This document shows positions 8,426 to 16,586 of a DNA stretch of 52,088 nucleotides, piece after piece. This DNA comes from F23-D06 sp045116675 (GTDB taxonomy: Bacteria > Bacteroidota > Bacteroidia > Bacteroidales > WCHB1-69). Within the stretch, counting starts at the first letter, position 1. Every line of letters starts with the position of its first letter. The notes under the pieces were generated by a model. It had not been told where the DNA came from, searched no databases, and worked only from the letters and a program-made list of their open reading frames with translations. The DNA is taken from the NCBI GenBank assembly GCA_045116675.1, contig JBGUMF010000066.1:1-52088 (forward strand), read 5' to 3'. A program made the translations under genes and the position numbers.

Positions 8426-9907
8426 ATGGAAAATAACGATAAAGTAACATTCCAAGGATATAAAGGACGGGCATTGGAGATGCTCAAAAAATATGATGTC
8501 CACGTTTGGGACAAGGCCGAAGTGGAGACCACCCGTGGACACTTCTCGGGCAAGATTCTGCCCAGGGCCGAGAACACCGACGACATCCACATCGTGATGA
8601 AGGTGGCCACCGGCTACAATATCGGCATCGACATTGAGACGATCACCGACATGAAGGGCGAGCGTGACCCGCAACCCGTATTCAAGATTCCGGAGAAGGA
8701 ATTCCCCTATACACCGGGCTTGCCGCACGTGAAGCTGCTGGGCACTGGCGGCACCATCGCTTCACGCCTCGACTATCGTACCGGCGCGGTGATCCCCGCT
8801 TTCTCCCCCGGCGAGTTGTACGGTGCCGTGCCCGAGCTGGCCGACATCTGCAACTTGGAAACCGAAAAGGTTTTCGCCGTCTTCTCCGAGAACATGTCGC
8901 CGGTGGAGTACAAGGCCTTGGCCAACAAGATTGGCGACGAGATTAAGAACGGTATTGAGGGTATCGTGATTGGTCACGGTACCGACACGTTAGCGCACAC
9001 TGCCACCGCGTTGACCTACATGTGCCAGAACCTGCCGATGCCCGTGGTATTGGTTGGCTCGCAGAGAAGTTCCGACCGTCCGAGCTCCGACGCGGCCTTG
9101 AACCTCATGCACGCTATGACCGCCGCCGGTCACGGCGACATCGCCGAGGTGATGGTCTGCATGTTCGGACCCACCAGCGACGACTACGGTTTCCTGCACC
9201 GCGGCACCCGCGTGCGCAAGATGCACAGCTCCTACCGTTCCACGTTCCGTACCATCGGCGACACGCCGTTAGCCACGGTGAACCGCAGGGACGGCGTGCA
9301 GCCCATCAAGGAGGTCTATAACCACCGCAGAAGAGGCGAGCAGCACCGTCAGGTGGAGGTCATCACCAACTACGAGGACTACAAGCGCAGTATCGCTAAG
9401 AATGACCCGAACGTCACCCGCATCGTGCCCACCTTCGACGACCGTGTGGCCATCCTCTACTACTATCCGGGCATGAAACCCGATGTGTTGGATGCGCTGA
9501 TCGACAACGGCTACAAGGGCATCGTGTGGGACGGCACCGGATTGGGCCACGTCAACAAGGGCATGTTCGAAGCCATCCAGCGGGCCACAGACGCGGGTGT
9601 ACACCAATACATGAGCGTGCAGACCATCTGGGGTTACACCCACATGTTCGTGTATGACACCGGTCGCGACATGATGGCGCGCGGCATCATCCCCGCCGAC
9701 AACATGCTGGCGGAGAGCTCCTACATCAAGCTCGGCTGGGCGCTGGGATTGACCAAGGACAGCGGCCAAAAGCGCGAGGATGTGCGGAAGCTGATGCTCA
9801 CCCCCATCAACGACGAAATCACCAAGCGCGAGCCCTACGACGGCTACCTCGTCTATCAAGGCGGTGTGCCGGAGGTCGAGGAGTTTGTGAAGAAGGTGCG
9901 GAAATAA
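8426..9907 (+). CDS. gatD: Archaeal-type Glu-tRNA(Gln) amidotransferase subunit GatD
   Basis: 493 residues. GatD is the glutaminase/asparaginase-fold subunit that releases ammonia for GatE. An N-terminal small beta domain (about 1-90: GYKGRALEMLKKYDVHVWDKAEVETTRG) is what separates GatD from plain L-asparaginase. The amidohydrolase domain carries the full catalytic set: T110 in GTGGTIAS, T186 and D187 in GHGTDTLAHT, and K265 in HRGTRVRKMHSSYRS. The SSDRPSSDAALN and GIVWDGTGLGHV motifs agree with GatD. It is longer than typical archaeal GatD (about 435) because of the extended C-terminus. It shares a transcript with gatE and ends at the terminator 9909-9937. GatD is normally regarded as archaeal. 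Confidence 0.93.
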   Translation: MENNDKVTFQGYKGRALEMLKKYDVHVWDKAEVETTRGHFSGKILPRAENTDDIHIVMKVATGYNIGIDIETITDMKGERDPQPVFKIPEKEFPYTPGLPHVKLLGTGGTIASRLDYRTGAVIPAFSPGELYGAVPELADICNLETEKVFAVFSENMSPVEYKALANKIGDEIKNGIEGIVIGHGTDTLAHTATALTYMCQNLPMPVVLVGSQRSSDRPSSDAALNLMHAMTAAGHGDIAEVMVCMFGPTSDDYGFLHRGTRVRKMHSSYRSTFRTIGDTPLATVNRRDGVQPIKEVYNHRRRGEQHRQVEVITNYEDYKRSIAKNDPNVTRIVPTFDDRVAILYYYPGMKPDVLDALIDNGYKGIVWDGTGLGHVNKGMFEAIQRATDAGVHQYMSVQTIWGYTHMFVYDTGRDMMARGIIPADNMLAESSYIKLGWALGLTKDSGQKREDVRKLMLTPINDEITKREPYDGYLVYQGGVPEVEEFVKKVRK

Positions 9908-9908
9908 C

Positions 9909-9937
9909 AAAAAGGCGACCGTCAGGTCGCCTTTTTT
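9909..9937. terminator. Bidirectional terminator after gatD
   Basis: Perfect 7-bp GC-rich arms (9914-9920 and 9925-9931), 4-nt loop, A5 on the left and T6 on the right. Ends gatD and probably also the convergent membrane-protein gene. Confidence 0.9.
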
Positions 9938-9942
9938 ATTAA

Positions 9943-11145
9943 TCATTTCTCCCGCTTGAGATACACGACACTTTCGCCTACTTTCAGTTCCATTTTGTCG
10001 AGCGATGCGTCAAGACGGGCACACCCTGCTCTCCGAGCGTTACCCTCCTTGATCCATTTCTGATAGTATATTAAAGACTCTTTCTTATAATTTTGAACCC
10101 AACTGTCCAACATTTCTTGTTTTTCCGGCTGGACGGTCATCATGCTGGCATCCACATCAAAATCAACGCTGTCTGGGGTTGAGATTAACGAATCCCCTTT
10201 CAGCTCCCATGTCCCGGTTTCTTTATAAATTTTCTTTAGTTTTCCTTGTGAAAAATTGATGTTCGCCGGTGATGTGACAATGGACATATACGAATAGGTA
10301 TGATCTTTTCGGAGTTCAAATTGATTCGATTCGTCCATTGGCGACGAAATCCATGTTCCTGTCAGACTCTTTTCTGTCACGGCGATGCCGTTTGTGTTGA
10401 TGTTGTTCACATAGTCTTCCAGCTCTTCATCGATGATGCTCATCAGGAATTTGTTTTCGTCGTTCACCTGAGTCCAGTATTTTATCAAGCCGGCAATACT
10501 ACCTAACTTTCTGGGTGCACAATCAATATAAAATTTCACTTGCTCATCCTCCAATTTTTCCTTCAATAGTTTCCGCGTTTTTGCATAGTATTGATCCAAA
10601 ACTTCTTCCAGACTCAAGTTACTGTCATTATTATTCAGCTCTTCATACACTTTGATGGATACCGGCCTTTGCCATTGGCTTGATTTGTTATACATGTCTT
10701 GAAACGTCTGGCGGTAATAATAACAAGACTGTACATTGTCGATAAACTTCATACATCCTAAGTTTTGCCATGTGTCGGGGCTGCTATGAAAGATTTTCTC
10801 CTTTGAATTGTCGAAACGGAATTCTTCTTCATCTTCCACAATGAATGATAGTGCCAGATCCAGCGTTTCATTCGGCACGGAATCCAACTGGTCGAGATGA
10901 TCCCGGACATACATCGTCGCATTGAACTCCTTCTCCATATTCTCCTTCAAGGTTTTCAGGCTGTTGATCGATTCATCAATGTCATGAATCACCATGATGG
11001 CCATCAGCCGCTGCGCCTCCTCCTTTTTGCGGTTGTCCATCCAGTTGTTGACGGCAAAGGTCAAACCCACGCCGATGGCGGTTCCGATGATGCTGATAAG
11101 AAGCTGCATCCACAAGGGAGCTCTCAATTTCTTTTTCTTGTTCAT
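9943..11145 (-). CDS. Membrane-anchored protein of unknown function
   Basis: 400 residues. A basic N-terminus (MNKKKKLR) precedes one transmembrane segment (about 13-33, LLISIIGTAIGVGLTFAVNNW), followed by charged helical sequence (about 35-260). This N-terminal pattern (short tail, helix ending in NNW, charged helix) resembles DUF6090-like Bacteroidota proteins. The C-terminal part (about 265-345: LTGTWISS...FELRKDHTYSYM...GTWELKGDSLISTPDS) looks like a small lipocalin-like beta barrel as found in stress-response proteins. No catalytic motif was recognised. It is transcribed towards gatD and separated from it by the terminator. No clear -7 element was found upstream (11146-11180). Confidence 0.7.
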   Translation of the reverse strand: MNKKKKLRAPLWMQLLISIIGTAIGVGLTFAVNNWMDNRKKEEAQRLMAIMVIHDIDESINSLKTLKENMEKEFNATMYVRDHLDQLDSVPNETLDLALSFIVEDEEEFRFDNSKEKIFHSSPDTWQNLGCMKFIDNVQSCYYYRQTFQDMYNKSSQWQRPVSIKVYEELNNNDSNLSLEEVLDQYYAKTRKLLKEKLEDEQVKFYIDCAPRKLGSIAGLIKYWTQVNDENKFLMSIIDEELEDYVNNINTNGIAVTEKSLTGTWISSPMDESNQFELRKDHTYSYMSIVTSPANINFSQGKLKKIYKETGTWELKGDSLISTPDSVDFDVDASMMTVQPEKQEMLDSWVQNYKKESLIYYQKWIKEGNARRAGCARLDASLDKMELKVGESVVYLKREK

Positions 11146-11285
11146 ATCTTCTGTTTTTTATCCTTCAAAAAATGTGGGTGGCAAGATGCTGATTTCCGGT
11201 ATGTTGGTGTTTTTGTTTGTGTTTTGTTTTGATAAAGATTAACTCGAATCACTGATGTTACCCCATAAACAAAGAAATCCCTTCC

Positions 11286-11774
11286 TCACACGATGGCTGC
11301 CACGAAATAATAGGCCATCAGTCCCACGCAGACCAATTTCAGTACGGTGCCGGTCATCAGGCCAACAAATGCCCCGGAACCGGCCTTCAGGGCCTGGCCC
11401 AGCGACATGCCCTTTTCGGTCCAGTGGGCCAGCATTTCTCCGGCGACGGCTCCGAAAAACGGACCGAGCACGATGCCCCAAGGTCCGAAGAAGAGTCCGG
11501 CCACCAATCCGATGGTGCTGCCCCACACACCCGCCTTGGAGCCGCCCATCACCTTTGTTCCCCATACGGGAACCACCGTATCAAGAATCTGCACCACGGC
11601 GGTTACAATGCCCCAGATTATCAGGAATTTCCAGCTGAACTGAACCTTGCCGGTGGCGTGGAGGAGCCATATCCCGACGTATGCCAGCGGCACCCCGGGC
11701 AGTATGGGAAGGATGCATCCTACCAAGCCTGCCAGCAGACAAAGAGCTCCCATGATGATCAGAAAGATGTCCAT
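11286..11774 (-). CDS. DUF456 family membrane protein
   Basis: 162 residues from the ATG at 11774 (MDIFLIIMGALCLLAGLVGCILPILPGVPLAYVGIWLL). The frame stays open upstream, but that extension would run into the lepA promoter and gene, so the downstream ATG is chosen. It is a Gly-rich, highly hydrophobic protein with about four to five membrane segments and the repeated GxxxGxxxGPxxGxxxG pattern of DUF456 (GLFFGPWGIVLGPFFGAVAGEM). DUF456 has no defined function, and small-molecule transport is only a guess. A minus-strand -7 element lies at 11822-11829. The 140 nt beyond its stop (11146-11285) is G/T-rich low-complexity DNA without a recognisable element. Confidence 0.85.
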   Translation of the reverse strand: MDIFLIIMGALCLLAGLVGCILPILPGVPLAYVGIWLLHATGKVQFSWKFLIIWGIVTAVVQILDTVVPVWGTKVMGGSKAGVWGSTIGLVAGLFFGPWGIVLGPFFGAVAGEMLAHWTEKGMSLGQALKAGSGAFVGLMTGTVLKLVCVGLMAYYFVAAIV

Positions 11775-11821
11775 TTCAGTGTATTTAGCATGAAAACAAG
11801 GGCCACAATTAATAACCGCTG

Positions 11822-11829
11822 CAAAAATA
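11822..11829 (-). promoter_or_regulatory. -7 element of the DUF456 gene
   Basis: TATTTTTG on the minus strand, only 12 nt from the lepA -7 element on the other strand, so the two divergent promoters overlap. Confidence 0.55.
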
Positions 11830-11841
11830 TTCTTTTTTTTG

Positions 11842-11849
11842 TATCTTTG
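11842..11849 (+). promoter_or_regulatory. -7 element of lepA
   Basis: TATCTTTG followed by GCCGCC. The lepA ATG (11857) begins 8 nt after this element, so the transcript should be nearly leaderless. Confidence 0.65.
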
Positions 11850-11856
11850 CCGCCTT

Positions 11857-13644
11857 ATGAAACATATCCGAAATTTCTGCATTATAGCGCATATCGACCA
11901 CGGCAAGAGCACGTTGGCCGACAGGCTTCTCCAACATACCAAAACCGTCAACGACCGCGAGTTCCAGAATCAGGTGCTCGACGATATGGACCTGGAGCGT
12001 GAGCGCGGCATCACCATCAAGAGCCACGCCATCCAGATGGAATATATGTATAACGGGGAAAAATATATCCTGAACCTTATCGACACGCCGGGCCACGTGG
12101 ACTTCTCCTACGAGGTGTCGCGTTCCATCGCCGCGTGCGAGGGCGCGCTTCTGCTCGTGGACGCCACCCAGGGCGTGCAGGCACAGACCATCTCCAACCT
12201 CTATCAGGCCATTGACAACGACCTGGAAATCATTCCCGTACTGAACAAGATGGACATGCCCGCCGCCATGCCTCTGGAAGTGAAGGATCAGATTATAGAT
12301 CTCATCGGTTGTGATGAGTCCGACATCATTGAGGCATCGGGTAAGACAGGTCAGGGCGTGGAGGAAATCCTACAGGCCATCATTGAACGCATCCCCGCTC
12401 CGGAAGGCGACCCTGACGCGCCGCTGCAAGCTCTCATTTTTGACTCTGTGTTCAATTCCTTCCGCGGTATCATCGCCTATTTCCGTATCTTCAACGGCAC
12501 GATTCATGCGCATGATATGGTGAAATTCTTCGCCACCAAGAAAGAGTATGATGCAGATGAGATCGGTATCCTGAAGATGGACCGTGTGCCGAAAGAGGTC
12601 CTCTCCGCCGGTGATGTGGGCTATCTGATCACGGGCATCAAGACCTCCTCGGAGGTGAAGGTGGGCGATACCATCACCCATGTGGCGCGTCCGTGCGAGA
12701 CGGCCATCGAGGGGTTCCAGGAGGTGAAGCCTATGCTCTTCGCCGGTATTTACCCTACGGAGGCCGACCAGTATGAGGAGCTGCGCGCTTCGCTGGAGAA
12801 ATTGAAACTCAATGACGCCTCCCTGACTTTCGAGCCGGAATCGTCAGCCGCCCTCGGCTTCGGTTTCCGCTGCGGCTTCCTTGGCCTACTCCACATGGAG
12901 ATTGTGGAGGAACGCCTCGACCGTGAGTTCGATCAGGATGTGATTGCCACCGTGCCTAACGTCTCCTACAAGGTGCTGACCACCAAGAAACAATGGCTCG
13001 ACGTTTACAACCCGTCGGGAATGCCGGCACCCACGGAGGTGGACCATGTGGAGGAACCCTATATCCGCGCCCAGATCATCTCCAAGGATGATTATATCGG
13101 TGCCATTATGAAACTCTGTATCGACAAGCGCGGATCGCTCGTCAACCAGATGTATGTGGCCGCTAACCGCATAGAGCTCACCTTCGACATGCCGCTGGGC
13201 GAAATCGTTTTCGACTTCTACGATAAACTGAAGAGCATTTCCAAAGGTTATGCCTCTTTTGACTATCATATCACGGATTTCAAGCCTGCCAGCCTGGTGA
13301 AACTCGATATTCTGCTGAACGGCGACTCCGTGGATGCACTCTCCGCCCTCATCCATTCCGATAATGCGTACTCTTTCGGCCGTCGTATCTGCGAGAAGTT
13401 GAAGGAACTCATCCCGCGCCAGCAGTTCGACATCGCCATCCAGGCGGCCATCGGGTCCAAGATTATTGCCCGCGAGACGGTGAAGGCCGTCCGCAAGGAC
13501 GTGACGGCCAAGTGCTATGGCGGTGACATCACCCGTAAACGCAAGTTGCTTGAGAAACAGAAACGCGGTAAGAAGCGTATGCGTCAGATTGGAAATGTGC
13601 AGGTGCCGCAGTCGGCATTCCTCGCCGTCTTGAAACTGGATTAA
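11857..13644 (+). CDS. lepA: Elongation factor 4 (LepA), ribosome-associated GTPase
   Basis: 595 residues, full family length. LepA is a translational GTPase that remodels or back-translocates ribosomes and assists initiation. G1 is AHIDHGKST, with switch region RERGITIKS, G3 DTPGHVDF and G4 NKMD. Domain II, the EF-G-like domain III and V regions (FGFRCGFLGLLHMEIVEERLDREF) and the LepA-specific C-terminal domain (CYGGDITRKRKLLEKQKRGKKRMRQIGNVQVPQSAFLAVL) are all present. An in-frame ATG at 11839 lies inside or before the -7 element, so it cannot be in the mRNA; the start at 11857 fits the family N-terminus MKHIRNFCIIAHIDHG. The AddB-like gene follows after 61 nt. Confidence 0.97.
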   Translation: MKHIRNFCIIAHIDHGKSTLADRLLQHTKTVNDREFQNQVLDDMDLERERGITIKSHAIQMEYMYNGEKYILNLIDTPGHVDFSYEVSRSIAACEGALLLVDATQGVQAQTISNLYQAIDNDLEIIPVLNKMDMPAAMPLEVKDQIIDLIGCDESDIIEASGKTGQGVEEILQAIIERIPAPEGDPDAPLQALIFDSVFNSFRGIIAYFRIFNGTIHAHDMVKFFATKKEYDADEIGILKMDRVPKEVLSAGDVGYLITGIKTSSEVKVGDTITHVARPCETAIEGFQEVKPMLFAGIYPTEADQYEELRASLEKLKLNDASLTFEPESSAALGFGFRCGFLGLLHMEIVEERLDREFDQDVIATVPNVSYKVLTTKKQWLDVYNPSGMPAPTEVDHVEEPYIRAQIISKDDYIGAIMKLCIDKRGSLVNQMYVAANRIELTFDMPLGEIVFDFYDKLKSISKGYASFDYHITDFKPASLVKLDILLNGDSVDALSALIHSDNAYSFGRRICEKLKELIPRQQFDIAIQAAIGSKIIARETVKAVRKDVTAKCYGGDITRKRKLLEKQKRGKKRMRQIGNVQVPQSAFLAVLKLD

Positions 13645-13682
13645 CGATAACATCAGGAATATCGTCCGCTGCGATTTCTCAC

Positions 13683-13696
13683 GGAATTAAAATTCC
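13683..13696. repeat. Short inverted repeat in the lepA / AddB-like spacer
   Basis: GGAATTAAAATTCC, two perfect 6-nt arms around AA, lying 10 nt before the downstream start codon. Too short to be a terminator. It could sequester the start region, but chance is also possible. Confidence 0.3.
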
Positions 13697-13705
13697 TCAT
13701 GAACG

Positions 13706-16573
13706 ATGATTAGTTTTCTCACTGAGCTGTTGCAACATGTTCTGGCATCCGGTATTCCGCTGGAGGACACTCTTTTTGTGTTGCCCAACCGTCGCGCCCA
13801 GCGTATGCTGTTGAAGACGCTGGCCGAGGAGGCCGGTCATCCGATCTTCTCACCCAAGGTCTGTTCTATCGACGAATTTGTCGGTGAACTGAGTCCTTTG
13901 CAAAAAATCAGCAAGATGGAGTTGTGGGGGAGACTGTTTGTGTGCTACAGGCAGATGCGTCCCGAGGTGCCGGTGGACTTTGACGATATCCAGACATGGG
14001 CCCCCTCTTTTCTGAAAGACATTTCCGAGATTGACATGCAGATGGAGGACGGACAGAGCCTTTTCCGTGACCTGGCCTCAGCCAAAACCTTTGAAATCCC
14101 TTTCGGACAGGATGATGTGAGTGCCGATCAACAGGAAAAAATAGACCTGTACAACATGCTCGCCGACCTCTACGGGCAATTCCGGCAGCAGCTGATAGGG
14201 GAGCGTGTTGGCTACGATGGCCTCATCTACCGTGATTGTGCTGATAATATGGCGGAGTATGGGAAGCGTCTGACGCATAAACATTATATTTTTGCCGGAT
14301 TCCATGTGCTTACTCCTTCCGAATTGGAGATTGTGCACTATGTGAAAGCGCATTTCGACACCCGCTTCTATTTTGATGTGGACTCGTTCTATTGTGATTT
14401 CAATCGGGAATCACGTTTTACGACTGCCCACTTTTTAAGCAAAATATGTGAAAAACTGGAACTGCCCAAAGATAAAATCCTGTTTACGCATAGTCATTTT
14501 GCCAACCAGCCGAAACGTGTCCGTATTGTGGCTGCCGACCAGACCATGAACCAGTTGTATTGTGCGGTGGATTTTCTGGAGCAGATCAAGGCGGAACAGG
14601 GCAACCTGGACAATACGGCTTTGGTGTTGGCCGATGAATCCCTGCTGCTCCCCCTGTTGACAACCTACGATATGTCGGAGGCCAACGTGACGATGGGCTA
14701 CCCGCTGTCGGCTACGCCGGTATTCGCGCTTATGGAGTCCCTTCTGGCGGCGTATCAGACCAGCCGTCGCTATATGCTCCAGAACGGAGGGCAGATGGTG
14801 TGGCATTATGCGGATGTGGCCGCCGTGTTCCGGAATGTCTGTGTTCAGCGTTATTTGTTTGATGATGAGACGGAATACCAGCAGATGATGGAGAATATGG
14901 AGAACTATCAGCACACGGCGTTGTATCCTGTTGGAGAGTTTCGTGAGGGTCTGCTTCCGTCGTTCACGGCGGACGAGTCGGGTGTCCTGCCCGCGCTGAT
15001 TGGCTATTTTGAGTTGATCCTCTCAAAAACCGACCATCCTCGTGACCGAGCCATGACCGATTTGTTGCTGGATTGTCTGCGACAGGTCGGGGATTTGCTG
15101 GCTCCCTTGGCTGGAATTGCGCCCATCCCGTTCCATCTGATACGCTTTGCCATCCACCAGCAGACGGATTCCCAAACATTGGCCCTTCGCGGCGATGCCA
15201 CCAAAGGCCTGCAGGTGATGGGACTTCTGGAAACACGAACGCTGGATTTCAAAAACGTTATCATGCTCTCTGTCAACGAGGGCGTGCTACCAGCTGGCAT
15301 CAGCTTCAACTCCTTGATACCCTTTGATTTCAAATTTGCTGGTGAATCGTTGGAAAATTATCTGTACAAAGACCAGGTGTATGCGTACCATTTCTTCCGA
15401 CTGCTTCAACGGGCGGAGAATGTGGTGCTGGTGTACGATCAGAATGGCGACAGCCTCTCGGAAAAGAGCCGTTTTATCAGCCAGTTGGAGTTCGAAGTGC
15501 GCGAACAACATCTTGACAACATACATTTGGAATACCCGCTGGTGGCGCTGCCCCTCCAACTGTCAAAGCCGGAAACCATTGAGGTGCAGAAGGACAAGCG
15601 GATTATGGATGTGCTGACGCAATTCCAATTTTCAGCATCCGCTCTGAATGTGTTCATTAACTGCCCGTTGCAGTTTTACCTCAAGCACCTGTGCAATATC
15701 CAGCGTACGGACATTTTCACCAACAGGATGGAGAGCAATCTCATAGGTTCGGTGGTTCATAGGTTGTTTGAAGATGTTTTCAATAAGATAAAAGACGAGC
15801 CTGATCATGCTTCGGATTTCTTTGACAAGGCCATTCAAGAGGTGGATGTGCAGATACGGCACCTGTTGGTGGTGGATGAGAAGTTCCGGGATTCCTACAA
15901 GCTGCATTTCAAGGAAAAGGACTTGGAACATGGTCGTGTGTATCTGGCGGTTCAGATGATTCGCAATGATGTGGTTAACTATCTGAAAACAGCCAAAGAA
16001 GAATGGACAAAAAAAAGGATTTCCATCCTGGGTAATGAGTTGAAACTCTCATTTTCCCTGCCGTTGGCTCCTGAAGGTCCCTTCTTGAAACTGAAAGGCA
16101 CGATCGACCGTTTGCAGATGGAGGACGGGCAATTGGTGATTTTGGATTATAAAACGGGTAAGGTGCATGAGGATAAGCTGAAGGTGGCGTTGGATGAGCT
16201 GGATGATGATGTCCAGAATCCGGACTATGCCCAATTTGTGCAGCTGGCATTCTATGCGATGTTGTGCCGTCATTCAGATCATGAGGTTTTGAAGAATGTG
16301 CCCGACAGGGGTCATCTTCAGTGTGGCATCATCAGCATTCGCGATGCAAACCGGCATGAGGAGTGCCTGCATAAGGCGCAGGTGTGTGCCTCGCGGGTGA
16401 AGAATAAGTTCGAAGGACTGGAATCTTCGCTGACAGAAGACACACTGCAACAGATGGAAACAGCCTTGACGACAGTGTTGGCCAAAGTGATGGATTCCAC
16501 ACAGCCTTTTACACAGGCTACGGATCCCAAACGGTGCCTTTATTGTGATTATAAGCATATTTGTAATAGATAA
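13706..16573 (+). CDS. AddB-like exonuclease with PD-(D/E)XK domain and Fe-S cysteines
   Basis: 955 residues resembling the Bacteroidota AddB-type subunit of double-strand-break resection enzymes. The N-terminus (TLFVLPNRRAQRMLLKTLAEEAG) is a degenerate UvrD-like helicase fold. The C-terminal nuclease domain begins with SALNVFINCPLQFYLKHL (C653), then GSVVHRLFEDVF, the catalytic GTIDRL Asp near residue 801, and LDYKTGK with D814 and K816. The protein ends with RCLYCDYKHICNR, giving C944, C947 and C953. With C653 these would bind the 4Fe-4S cluster typical of AddB/RecB-family nucleases. An ATG at 13699 hits a stop after three codons, so the start is 13706. The AddA partner is not in this window. 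Confidence 0.87.
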   Translation: MISFLTELLQHVLASGIPLEDTLFVLPNRRAQRMLLKTLAEEAGHPIFSPKVCSIDEFVGELSPLQKISKMELWGRLFVCYRQMRPEVPVDFDDIQTWAPSFLKDISEIDMQMEDGQSLFRDLASAKTFEIPFGQDDVSADQQEKIDLYNMLADLYGQFRQQLIGERVGYDGLIYRDCADNMAEYGKRLTHKHYIFAGFHVLTPSELEIVHYVKAHFDTRFYFDVDSFYCDFNRESRFTTAHFLSKICEKLELPKDKILFTHSHFANQPKRVRIVAADQTMNQLYCAVDFLEQIKAEQGNLDNTALVLADESLLLPLLTTYDMSEANVTMGYPLSATPVFALMESLLAAYQTSRRYMLQNGGQMVWHYADVAAVFRNVCVQRYLFDDETEYQQMMENMENYQHTALYPVGEFREGLLPSFTADESGVLPALIGYFELILSKTDHPRDRAMTDLLLDCLRQVGDLLAPLAGIAPIPFHLIRFAIHQQTDSQTLALRGDATKGLQVMGLLETRTLDFKNVIMLSVNEGVLPAGISFNSLIPFDFKFAGESLENYLYKDQVYAYHFFRLLQRAENVVLVYDQNGDSLSEKSRFISQLEFEVREQHLDNIHLEYPLVALPLQLSKPETIEVQKDKRIMDVLTQFQFSASALNVFINCPLQFYLKHLCNIQRTDIFTNRMESNLIGSVVHRLFEDVFNKIKDEPDHASDFFDKAIQEVDVQIRHLLVVDEKFRDSYKLHFKEKDLEHGRVYLAVQMIRNDVVNYLKTAKEEWTKKRISILGNELKLSFSLPLAPEGPFLKLKGTIDRLQMEDGQLVILDYKTGKVHEDKLKVALDELDDDVQNPDYAQFVQLAFYAMLCRHSDHEVLKNVPDRGHLQCGIISIRDANRHEECLHKAQVCASRVKNKFEGLESSLTEDTLQQMETALTTVLAKVMDSTQPFTQATDPKRCLYCDYKHICNR

Positions 16574-16586
16574 TATAATAATTGGT

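Noticed and set aside
11775..11951. Upstream extension of the DUF456 protein to a start at 11951
   Set aside because: The added 59 residues lack family similarity, and the region overlaps lepA and its promoter. The ATG at 11774 gives the usual DUF456 N-terminus.
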